A stretch of DNA of 6,003 nucleotides from contig DAOUTY010000114.1 in assembly GCA_030668425.1 (NCBI GenBank), positions 1 to 6,003 on the forward strand, written 5' to 3'. The translations under genes and the position numbers were made by a program. The stretch is from Chloroflexota bacterium. Its GTDB lineage: Bacteria; Chloroflexota; Dehalococcoidia; SZUA-161. Of this stretch, positions 1-4,963 are shown one piece after another. The notes under the pieces are model-generated. The model was not told the DNA's origin, searched no databases, and saw nothing but the letters and a program-made list of their open reading frames with translations. Each line of letters opens with the position of its first letter. Within the stretch, counting starts at the first letter, position 1.

Positions 1-648
1 GCTATGCATCCCAAGGCGCATCTGCGTCGAGAGGTGACGATAGACCAGGTGCTAGCAGCACCAATTATCGCCTGGCCCCTGGGACTGTTTGACTGCTGCG
101 GCGTTACCGACGGTGCAGCGGCAGCGATCCTCTGTCGTGCTGATATGGCCAAGAATTTCCGTGATGATCCTGTATACATTAAGGCGCTGCAGATATCAGT
201 GGGGCAGAATCAGGGTTGGTGTCAAACTGACTTTGAGTTTACCAGTGTGTATGAGACTGTGCATGCCGGGAAGGCGGCGTTTGCTGAGGCGGGGATAAAG
301 AACCCTCGTGAGGAGATCAGTATGGCCCAGGTTCACGACTGCTTCAGCATCACGGAAGCTGTTATTATGGAGGACCTCGAGTTCAGTCCCAGGGGCAGGG
401 TCAAGGAAGATATTGACTCTGGGTTCTTTGAGTTAACGGGTGGCTTGCCCGTTCAGACGGACGGTGGGCTGAAGTCCTTCGGACACCCGATCGGCGCAAG
501 TGGGCTGAGGATGATGTACGAATGCTATAAGCAGTTTCAGGGCAAGTGTGGTGAGCGGCAATTGAAGGATCCTAAGTTGGGACTTACCCATAATCTGGGC
601 GGCTTCCCTGCCACTGCGACCGTCAGTTGCTGTATAGCGGGCTTGTAG
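1..648 (+). CDS. SCPx-type thiolase / acetyl-CoA acetyltransferase family protein, C-terminal part (5' end outside window)
   Basis: The frame is open from the first base, so the ATG at base 4 is almost certainly internal and the true start lies upstream. The visible 215 codons cover the C-terminal half of a thiolase. Numbering from the Met at base 4, DGAAAA (36-41) is the conserved loop of the family, VHDCFSITE (110-118) matches the SCPx/archaeal-type thiolase 'HDCF' motif, GHPIGASG (160-167) carries the catalytic His161, and HNLGG (196-200) replaces the CxGGG motif of classical FadA/AtoB thiolases. Thiolases of this group cleave 3-ketoacyl-CoA with CoA, or run the reverse condensation, in the cytoplasm. 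The nucleophilic cysteine of the N-terminal half is not in the window, so activity cannot be judged. Such thiolases often sit beside a small OB-fold (DUF35) partner, which may lie upstream. The gene ends in TAG 33 bases before a strong terminator. Family assignment is firm; substrate is unknown. Confidence 0.9.
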   Translation, partial: AMHPKAHLRREVTIDQVLAAPIIAWPLGLFDCCGVTDGAAAAILCRADMAKNFRDDPVYIKALQISVGQNQGWCQTDFEFTSVYETVHAGKAAFAEAGIKNPREEISMAQVHDCFSITEAVIMEDLEFSPRGRVKEDIDSGFFELTGGLPVQTDGGLKSFGHPIGASGLRMMYECYKQFQGKCGERQLKDPKLGLTHNLGGFPATATVSCCIAGL

Positions 649-680
649 GTTGAGCATAGCACGCTGAAAGCCGAAATATG

Positions 681-717
681 AGAGTGGCTTCTCAATCTGA
701 GAAGCCACTCTTTTCTT
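681..717 (+). terminator. Rho-independent terminator of the thiolase gene
   Basis: A perfect 14-bp stem pairs 681-694 with 698-711 across a 3-base loop (ATC), and the 3' side runs into TTTTCTT (711-717). It lies between the convergent thiolase gene and the - strand operon ending at 750. On the - strand the stem is followed only by a weak T-rich stretch (TCATATTTC), so it should work mainly for the thiolase gene but could also slow - strand transcription. Confidence 0.9.
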
Positions 718-749
718 CTCAACTGCCGCCAGTTCCTTCTAGGTTGGTT

Positions 750-1877
750 CTACTTCCATTCCGCTACCTTCGGAAGGCCTTCTTCCAGGATCTGAACTGC
801 CTCTTCGACCATGTCGTCGATTATTTGCTTGGCAGTCCGCCTTCGGTTAAGAAGCCTTGTGGCCTGGCTGGCCGGGGTTACCAATATCTCATCGAACTCT
901 TTCTGGTCCTGATGCTGGTACGCATAGTCTACAATATCAAGCGTCAGCAGGTTATGGAACGGCCAGCCCAGTGGTGGCTTGGGCCCCTTATCCCAGATCT
1001 CGGTGAATGGTGTCCTGAGCTGGCGCAGTGTCTTGCCACTGATAGCTTTGGTGATAACGGCATCGCGCTCGGTGGCGGCGATGACCCTATCCTTCTGGCC
1101 TTCAGTAAACGTGGCTTCGGGGGAGAGCAGGAACATTGAGCCGCACCATACTCCTTCTGCACCCAATGCCAGGGCAGCGACCAGTCCTCTGCCGTCGGCG
1201 ATGCCGCCAGCGGCGGCTACGGGGATCGGTTTCACGGCATCCACAATCTGAGGTACCACAGCTAGTGTGCCGATATTACCGGTATGCCCGCCAGCGTCGA
1301 ACCCTTGAGCAACAATGACATCGACCCGGTCTTCGACATGCTTCAATGCCATCTTTACGTTGGCACCTATGGCAATGGTCTTTATTCCCCTCGAGCGGCA
1401 CTCGGGCATTAACCAACCCAGCCTGCCCAGACCGGCAGCGAGTACGGGAACCTTGTTGTCCAGACAGACCTGTATCAATGACTTAGTTCCTTCGGATGTC
1501 CATAGTGCGCCTCCGCGTGTGCTGTGAAAATCATCCGGGACACCGAACTTCTTCTTCAGTTCCTTCAAGTACTCGAAATAGTCGTCGGGGATGTATTTCA
1601 TGAGCCCTTCTTTGCTAATCCCCTCCATGTCCTTCAAGCTGTCGGGCAGAAGAAGATCGATTGCGAAGGGCTTGTTTGTCCCTTTTCGGATTTCCCTGAT
1701 CGCTTCGTCTAGAGTATCGGGTTCGTAGACGGCGGCTCCCAGGGTGCCCAGTCCGCCGGCCTCCGATACGGCGATGACCAGCGGCGGGTCGGAAAACCCG
1801 CCCATGCCGGCCTGGATTACGGGGTACTCAATTTCGAGCACATCACAGATTCTTGTGTGAAGCTTTCTTTTCGCCAT
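750..1877 (-). CDS. Nitronate monooxygenase (2-nitropropane dioxygenase)-family flavoprotein, possibly an acyl-CoA/ACP enoyl reductase
   Basis: The 375-residue product is a TIM-barrel FMN protein of the NMO/FabK family. Visible motifs are the N-terminal PVIQAGMGG (19-27), EAGGLGTLG (39-47), the AGGHTG segment (195-200) with His198 at the catalytic His position of nitronate monooxygenases, and the FMN-phosphate loop AAGGIADG (222-229) followed by GAEGVWCGS (239-247). Known family reactions are oxidation of propionate-3-nitronate and, in FabK, NAD(P)H-dependent enoyl-ACP reduction. Some relatives in steroid/acyl-CoA clusters, such as mycobacterial IpdC, act on CoA thioesters. As the last gene after two MaoC-like dehydratases, a role in acyl chain metabolism is a reasonable inference, but the sequence alone does not decide it. 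The start is the ATG at 1877, preceded by AAGGAG at 1890-1895 with a rather long 12-nt spacing. That Shine-Dalgarno overlaps the stop codon of the upstream gene (16-nt gap), which supports one operon and translational coupling. Length is typical of the family. Confidence 0.88.
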   Translation of the reverse strand: MAKRKLHTRICDVLEIEYPVIQAGMGGFSDPPLVIAVSEAGGLGTLGAAVYEPDTLDEAIREIRKGTNKPFAIDLLLPDSLKDMEGISKEGLMKYIPDDYFEYLKELKKKFGVPDDFHSTRGGALWTSEGTKSLIQVCLDNKVPVLAAGLGRLGWLMPECRSRGIKTIAIGANVKMALKHVEDRVDVIVAQGFDAGGHTGNIGTLAVVPQIVDAVKPIPVAAAGGIADGRGLVAALALGAEGVWCGSMFLLSPEATFTEGQKDRVIAATERDAVITKAISGKTLRQLRTPFTEIWDKGPKPPLGWPFHNLLTLDIVDYAYQHQDQKEFDEILVTPASQATRLLNRRRTAKQIIDDMVEEAVQILEEGLPKVAEWK

Positions 1878-1893
1878 TCTTCGTCTATACTCC

Positions 1894-2376
1894 TTAATTA
1901 TCGAGTTGCCATTCTCCTGACGGAAGGATTACTGTGGCGCTACCGGGGGTGGTTACCTCGCCCTTGCCGTTGACCACGCCGATCTCCAGGTCCACGCAAT
2001 GGTCATCGCCGTCCACATATTTGTTGGTGATCTTACCCTTGCACTGCCAGGTATCTCCATCCTGCGGTTCGTTCATGGTCTTCATCTTGCGTGGATAGTC
2101 TATTCCACGGTATTGACAGGAGAACTTCTTCATGAAGCCCTCATCGCCCATCCAGTTGGTCACCAACTGGATCAACCACGCGTGCTTGAGCAGGCCGTGG
2201 ACTATGGTTCCATCGGTTCCTTGTGACTGGCCGAAGGCCTCTTCATAGTGGTGCGGATTGAAATCACCACTGGCCCCTGCCCATTTCACTAACATCAGTG
2301 AGTGGGCGATCTTCTCGAGGGTGGGCAATTCGTAACCCACTTCGACATCTTCCCAACATATCTGTTCTTTTACCAT
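1894..2376 (-). CDS. MaoC-like (R)-specific enoyl hydratase / hydroxyacyl dehydratase, catalytic (HadB-like) subunit
   Basis: This 160-residue single-hotdog protein carries the hydratase-2 signature: ASGDFNPHHYEEAF (35-48) has the catalytic pair Asp38 and His43 in the D-x4-H spacing of PhaJ and HadB, and TIVHGLLKHAW (57-67) matches the following conserved 'VHG' segment. It should hydrate trans-2-enoyl thioesters or dehydrate (R)-3-hydroxyacyl thioesters, with CoA or ACP carrier unknown. I chose the ATG at 2376 because GGAGG (2383-2387 on this strand) sits 6 nt before it. A longer reading from a TTG at 2391 would place that Shine-Dalgarno inside the coding sequence. The gene lies 23 bases after the companion dehydratase gene and 16 bases before the flavoprotein gene, so the three are probably cotranscribed. 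The neighbour is a related hotdog protein without these catalytic residues, which suggests a HadAB-like heterodimer. Confidence 0.88.
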   Translation of the reverse strand: MVKEQICWEDVEVGYELPTLEKIAHSLMLVKWAGASGDFNPHHYEEAFGQSQGTDGTIVHGLLKHAWLIQLVTNWMGDEGFMKKFSCQYRGIDYPRKMKTMNEPQDGDTWQCKGKITNKYVDGDDHCVDLEIGVVNGKGEVTTPGSATVILPSGEWQLDN

Positions 2377-2382
2377 TTTTTT

Positions 2383-2387
2383 CCTCC
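2383..2387 (-). promoter_or_regulatory. Ribosome binding site that fixes the start of the HadB-like gene at 2376
   Basis: The - strand reads GGAGG here with a 6-nt A-rich spacer before ATG 2374-2376. This decides against the upstream in-frame TTG at 2389-2391, which has no ribosome binding site of its own in the right place. Confidence 0.85.
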
Positions 2388-2399
2388 ACAAGGTTAGAG

Positions 2400-2864
2400 T
2401 TAACGGCCAATAAGGGTTTGATATGCTTTGGCCACCAGGTCTCCGTTCTGGTTAAGGTAGGTCGTCTCGAAGTCACAGACCATCATAGTGCCGCTCTTGC
2501 CTTCTTTAGCGTTTACGTCTTTAACCTTCGGGCTTGCTATCACAATGTCGCCCGCGCGTACGGGCAGAAAGAACTCGTACGACATCCCGCCGTCCAGTAT
2601 TCGATAGTAGCCTGCGTTGATCATGGCCGTCATGAGGCCAATTATCCCTTCTGACGAAGGGACGGATTGCATAGACCAGCCGAAGAAGCCTGGCGGGGCG
2701 ATGATAGTGCCATACCTTGATTCGCTGGCATACTCCTCATCGAAGTAGAGAGGATTACCATTCCCTACAGCATCGGCATATCTCCTTATAGCTCCTCTCT
2801 CGACCTCCCTGACATGCGGCGGATCGATTTTCCCAATGTGCTGCTTCAACTCATCCGGAACCAT
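2400..2864 (-). CDS. MaoC N-terminal-type (FAS1-like) dehydratase, HadA/HadC-like partner subunit without catalytic residues
   Basis: The 154-residue product resembles the N-terminal hotdog domain family of MaoC-like dehydratases. EVERGAIRRYADAVGNGNP (20-38) aligns with the central-helix entry of the fold, IIAPPGFFGW (54-63) is the usual 'aPP' segment, and MSYEFFLPVRAGDIV is the typical beta-strand region. At the active-site position it reads GNGNPLY (34-40), against GDFNPHH in the downstream neighbour: Asp is replaced by Asn35 and the His by Tyr40. A solo dehydratase would therefore be crippled. In mycobacterial HadAB and ChsH1-type systems a non-catalytic hotdog subunit pairs with a catalytic one and shapes the acyl-binding channel; that is the likely role here (inference). 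The ATG at 2864 has GGGAGG (2871-2876) 6 nt upstream. It is the first gene of a three-gene - strand operon, with a leader of about 140 nt and a promoter candidate at 3012-3043. Confidence 0.85.
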   Translation of the reverse strand: MVPDELKQHIGKIDPPHVREVERGAIRRYADAVGNGNPLYFDEEYASESRYGTIIAPPGFFGWSMQSVPSSEGIIGLMTAMINAGYYRILDGGMSYEFFLPVRAGDIVIASPKVKDVNAKEGKSGTMMVCDFETTYLNQNGDLVAKAYQTLIGR

Positions 2865-2973
2865 TCAGTACCTCCCTGTTGGTTTTAATATGGATTACCC
2901 GTTGACCTTTGGGCTTTGCTTGAGGCGCTCGCACTAGACTTGTGTGTTTTCATGGGGTTCATGGCCTAGAAAA

Positions 2974-2990
2974 GGATTACCGCCTAATCC
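2974..2990. repeat. Inverted repeat GGATTA/TAATCC in the dehydratase operon leader
   Basis: A 6-bp perfect inverted repeat (2974-2979 and 2985-2990) with a 5-base centre lies about 16-32 nt downstream of the predicted transcription start. A further GGATTACC copy sits at 2892-2899. The position suits a repressor operator or a leader hairpin, but the repeat is short and could be chance. Confidence 0.35.
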
Positions 2991-3011
2991 ATCTTCAGTC
3001 AGCCAACGTAT

Positions 3012-3043
3012 AATATATAATCATATCTCGATATTTTTGTCAA
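3012..3043 (-). promoter_or_regulatory. Candidate sigma70-like promoter of the dehydratase/flavoprotein operon
   Basis: On the - strand a consensus -35 box TTGACA occupies 3043-3038. It is followed by an AT-only stretch containing -10-like hexamers: TTATAT with a 17-nt spacer, TATATA with 18 and TATATT with 20. The exact -10 is ambiguous. The predicted start, near 3005, leaves a leader of about 140 nt before the first gene, so this operon probably starts independently of metF. Confidence 0.55.
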
Positions 3044-3058
3044 AGCCTGCAAGGCTTT
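3042..3058 (-). terminator. Short hairpin downstream of metF, possible weak terminator
   Basis: A 7-bp perfect stem (AAAGCCT at 3042-3048 with AGGCTTT at 3052-3058) with a 3-base loop lies 32 bases past the metF stop. On the - strand it is followed by GACAAAAAT rather than a T-run, so it is a poor intrinsic terminator. Its edge overlaps the -35 box of the next promoter by two bases. Confidence 0.3.
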
Positions 3059-3089
3059 CTTGTCTGAGCGAGAAATCTCTACTGGCCTC

Positions 3090-4016
3090 TTACGATACTT
3101 GAGGTCGGGGCAACAATCCCGCTTGTTCCACGATTTCGTGGACTACCTCCTCCCATTCAATAGCCATCAAATGTATTCCAGCGACTCCCTTGATCTCGCG
3201 TACCTGGTTAATGATATCCACGCAAACCTTAATTCCTTCTTTGGAAACATCCTCCTTAGGTACGCCCTTCAGTCGATCGATAATCTCCTCAGGAACATCC
3301 ATGCCGGGGACTTTCTTTTGCATGTAGCGGGCTGCACCAATGGATTTTATGGGAGCTACCCCCGCGAGGATTTTGACCTGTTCATGAAGGCCTTTCTCCC
3401 TGACTGCCTCCATCCACTTGGCGAATTTATCTACATTATAGATAATCTGGGTCTGTATGAAGTCGGCGCCTGCGGCCACCTTATTGGCCAACCGAAGCAC
3501 CCTGAATTCGAAGGGATCGGCGAAGGGGTTGGCTGCAGCCCCGATGAAGAGCCTTGGTCCCATGTCCATCTCATCGTCACACTGGAACTTCTTCTCATCT
3601 CTCATGTCCTTAACCATCTTGATGAGCTGCATAGAATCGAGGTCCCAAACCCCCTTGGCCATAGGGTGGTTCCCAAAAACTTGGTGGTCACCAGTAAGAC
3701 ATAGCAAATTGTTTATACCCAGGGCGGAAACACCCAGTATGTCCATCTGGAGGGCAATACGGTTTCGGTCGCGGCATGTCATCTGCACAGTTGGTTCTAG
3801 CCCCTCTTCTTTTCCTAGAATGCAAGCTGCCCAGCTTGACATCCGAACCACAGCCGTCTGTCCGTCGGTGACGTTGACAGCATCAACGTTTCCCTTCAAA
3901 TACTTCGCTTTCTGCCTGATTACCTCGGCATTGGTGCTTGCAGGAGGGCCAAGCTCGCCGGTGACCGCGAATTGACCGCTTTCCAGTATTCTTTCGAGCT
4001 TGCTCTCCGTTTTCAT
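3090..4016 (-). CDS. metF: Methylenetetrahydrofolate reductase (MetF-type)
   Basis: The 308-residue product is a single-domain FAD-dependent TIM-barrel protein of the MTHFR family, close to the usual bacterial length. It interconverts 5,10-methylene- and 5-methyl-tetrahydrofolate. Visible landmarks are VTGELGPP (18-25), with Glu21 at the position of the catalytic Glu of the 'FEFFPP' motif in E. coli MetF; the family motif TCRDRNR (80-86); LCLTGDH (105-111), with Asp110 at the flavin-tuning Asp position; and the substrate strand around QTQIIYNVDKF. The ATG at 4016 is preceded by GAGAGG (4024-4029 on this strand) at 7 nt spacing. It faces hdrCBA across a 333-base control region and is not beside methionine genes. 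That favours a role in a Wood-Ljungdahl methyl branch, coupled to the Hdr module as in acetogen MetF-Hdr complexes, over simple methionine supply (inference). No MetV-like zinc/iron-sulfur partner is present in the window. A 225-base gap with its own promoter separates it from the dehydratase operon. Confidence 0.92.
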   Translation of the reverse strand: MKTESKLERILESGQFAVTGELGPPASTNAEVIRQKAKYLKGNVDAVNVTDGQTAVVRMSSWAACILGKEEGLEPTVQMTCRDRNRIALQMDILGVSALGINNLLCLTGDHQVFGNHPMAKGVWDLDSMQLIKMVKDMRDEKKFQCDDEMDMGPRLFIGAAANPFADPFEFRVLRLANKVAAGADFIQTQIIYNVDKFAKWMEAVREKGLHEQVKILAGVAPIKSIGAARYMQKKVPGMDVPEEIIDRLKGVPKEDVSKEGIKVCVDIINQVREIKGVAGIHLMAIEWEEVVHEIVEQAGLLPRPQVS

Positions 4017-4074
4017 GGTATTTCCTCTCTAGAGATTGCTTACGAGCCGCCCTCAGCTGACATCACTGATTAGA

Positions 4075-4103
4075 ATGATATCAGAAAGGCACGGTGCCGT
4101 CCA
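4075..4103 (-). promoter_or_regulatory. Candidate promoter of metF
   Basis: On the - strand TGGACG (4103-4098, 4/6 match to the -35 consensus) and TATCAT (4080-4075, 5/6 match to the -10) are separated by 17 bases. The predicted start is near 4068, giving a leader of about 50 nt. A second -10-like TATAAT lies at 4230-4225 on this strand but has no recognisable -35 box. Confidence 0.4.
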
Positions 4104-4174
4104 CTTATGTTACGAGCAGAAGAGATCCAAAGATCAATTCAGCATCCCAAAAACTCAGTAAGAATCACGGGCCT

Positions 4175-4192
4175 TTGTGATGTTTTTCACAA
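4175..4192. promoter_or_regulatory. CRP/FNR-family regulator binding site (perfect palindrome)
   Basis: The sequence is TTGTGA-N6-TCACAA with all six bases of each half-site matching. This contains the CRP consensus core TGTGA-N6-TCACA and resembles the HcpR-type motif described in sulfate- and metal-reducing bacteria. Its centre (4183.5) is about 60.5 bases upstream of the predicted hdrC start, the classic class I activator position. It is about 115 bases upstream of the predicted metF start. The regulator itself is not in the window. Site identity rests on sequence match and position only. Confidence 0.7.
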
Positions 4193-4208
4193 GAATCGCA
4201 TCAGAAGC

Positions 4209-4237
4209 TAGACAACTGCGAGCAATTATACTATACT
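4209..4237 (+). promoter_or_regulatory. Sigma70-like promoter of hdrCBA
   Basis: TAGACA (4209-4214, 5/6 match to the -35) and TATACT (4232-4237, 5/6 match to the -10) are exactly 17 bases apart. The predicted start is about 4244, leaving a leader of about 106 nt before the hdrC ATG. The CRP/FNR-type palindrome lies just upstream, and an inverted repeat covers the -10. Confidence 0.65.
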
Positions 4238-4250
4238 AATTTATAGTATA
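4227..4250. repeat. Operator-like inverted repeat over the hdrC -10 box and start site
   Basis: TATACTATA (4227-4235) and TATAGTATA (4242-4250) form a perfect 9-bp inverted repeat around a 6-base centre. It overlaps the -10 hexamer and the predicted start, where a bound protein would block transcription. It is entirely AT-rich apart from one C/G pair per arm, so part of the symmetry may simply come from promoter-like TATA repeats. Confidence 0.5.
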
Positions 4251-4349
4251 TTAAGCCCACTGAACTGAGGGCGCTCTCTTTTTTTGCCCGTTTGCCAATA
4301 ATAAAAGGAACTGCAGAACTAGCGGGCTATTTAAAAAGCTGGAGAGATT

Positions 4350-4961
4350 ATGGCAAATCAAAAGACCGAAGAATATCCTGTGATCGGGTTACAAGGAGCT
4401 AGTTGCACAGGTCGTTCGGTATCAGTTCTCAACTCATCGTTCCGTAAACAGGTGGAGGAAAAGAGCGGGGAAAAGGTGTCTGCTTGTTACCAATGCGAGA
4501 AGTGCACCAATGGCTGCCCTGTAGAGTTCGCTATGGATATTGTACCGCATAAGCTCATATACTGTGTCCAGCTGGGGCTAAGGGATGAGGTGCTCAACAG
4601 CGATACCATATGGGTTTGTGCCTCGTGCGAAACATGCACTACCAGGTGTCCGAATGGTATTGATATTGCACATATCATGGATAGCCTCAGGCAGATATCA
4701 CAGAGCGAAGGGATAAAGGCCTCTCAGGAACAAGTTCCCATTTTCCACAACGCATTTCTCTCTTCTGTGAGGAGGTTTGGCAGGGTGCATGAGGGCGAAA
4801 TGGCTGCTATTTATACGCTCAGGAGCAGTGGATTGAAGGGGCTTATGGGTATGGCTGGCATGGGGCTGGACATGTTCAAGAAGGGAAAAGTCAAGATCTT
4901 GCCCCATCGACCAAATAAGCAGGTGAAAGATATTTTTCGCGCCGCGGAGCGGAAAGGATAG
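4350..4961 (+). CDS. hdrC: Heterodisulfide reductase-like subunit C (2x[4Fe-4S])
   Basis: The 203-residue protein has two complete ferredoxin-like cluster motifs: Cys46, Cys49, Cys52 and Cys56-Pro (CYQCEKCTNGCP), then Cys90, Cys93, Cys96 and Cys100-Pro (CASCETCTTRCP). This is the typical HdrC layout, with a roughly 45-residue N-terminal stretch, an all-helical domain between and after the clusters, and a basic tail. HdrC passes electrons between the HdrA flavin/cluster subunit and the HdrB active site in a soluble cytoplasmic complex; no membrane segment is visible. The ATG at 4350 has GGAG (4341-4344) 5 nt upstream. The stop at 4961 is 2 bases from the hdrB start, so the two are translationally coupled. 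As bacteria lack CoM/CoB, the physiological partner is not the methanogen heterodisulfide. Divergence from metF suggests electron supply to, or from, methylene-tetrahydrofolate reduction. Confidence 0.92.
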   Translation: MANQKTEEYPVIGLQGASCTGRSVSVLNSSFRKQVEEKSGEKVSACYQCEKCTNGCPVEFAMDIVPHKLIYCVQLGLRDEVLNSDTIWVCASCETCTTRCPNGIDIAHIMDSLRQISQSEGIKASQEQVPIFHNAFLSSVRRFGRVHEGEMAAIYTLRSSGLKGLMGMAGMGLDMFKKGKVKILPHRPNKQVKDIFRAAERKG

Positions 4962-4963
4962 CG

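Larger units (their letters stand above)
2865..3089. other. Intergenic region between metF and the dehydratase operon
   Basis: No coding frame with a ribosome binding site is visible. It holds the dehydratase promoter candidate (3012-3043), a short hairpin (3042-3058) and a GGATTA repeat group. Copies of GGATTACC lie at 2892-2899 and 2974-2981, and the second forms an inverted repeat with TAATCC at 2985-2990. The heptamer TTCATGG also occurs twice 9 bases apart (2949-2955 and 2958-2964). Confidence 0.6.
4017..4349. other. Divergent control region between metF and hdrCBA
   Basis: This 333-base stretch contains no plausible gene. It holds, left to right, the metF Shine-Dalgarno and promoter candidate, a short GGCAC/GTGCC dyad (4088-4098), a perfect CRP/FNR-type palindrome (4175-4192), the hdrC promoter with an inverted repeat over it (4209-4250), and an hdr leader with a T7 run (4279-4285) and short complementary segments. 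The heptamer AAGAATC occurs on each side of the palindrome (4160-4166 and 4191-4197), 31 bases apart. Confidence 0.75.

Noticed and set aside
678..1139. Open frame on the + strand over the thiolase terminator and the flavoprotein 3' end
   Set aside because: It starts within the terminator hairpin region and is antisense to a clear NMO-family gene; no recognisable protein.
2377..2391. Five-residue N-terminal extension of the HadB-like dehydratase from a TTG codon
   Set aside because: The extension would encode the Shine-Dalgarno GGAGG, which sits at ideal spacing from the ATG at 2376.
3060..3704. Long open frame on the + strand opposite metF
   Set aside because: It lies inside the well-recognised metF coding sequence on the other strand, has no family resemblance and no convincing ribosome binding site; it is a shadow frame.
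4088..4098. GGCAC-G-GTGCC dyad upstream of metF
   Set aside because: Only 5 bp per arm with a one-base centre, lying in the spacer of a weak promoter candidate; too short to claim as an operator.
4160..4197. Direct repeat AAGAATC (4160-4166 and 4191-4197) around the CRP/FNR-type site
   Set aside because: Seven bases repeated in an AT-rich intergenic region is within chance; no independent support.
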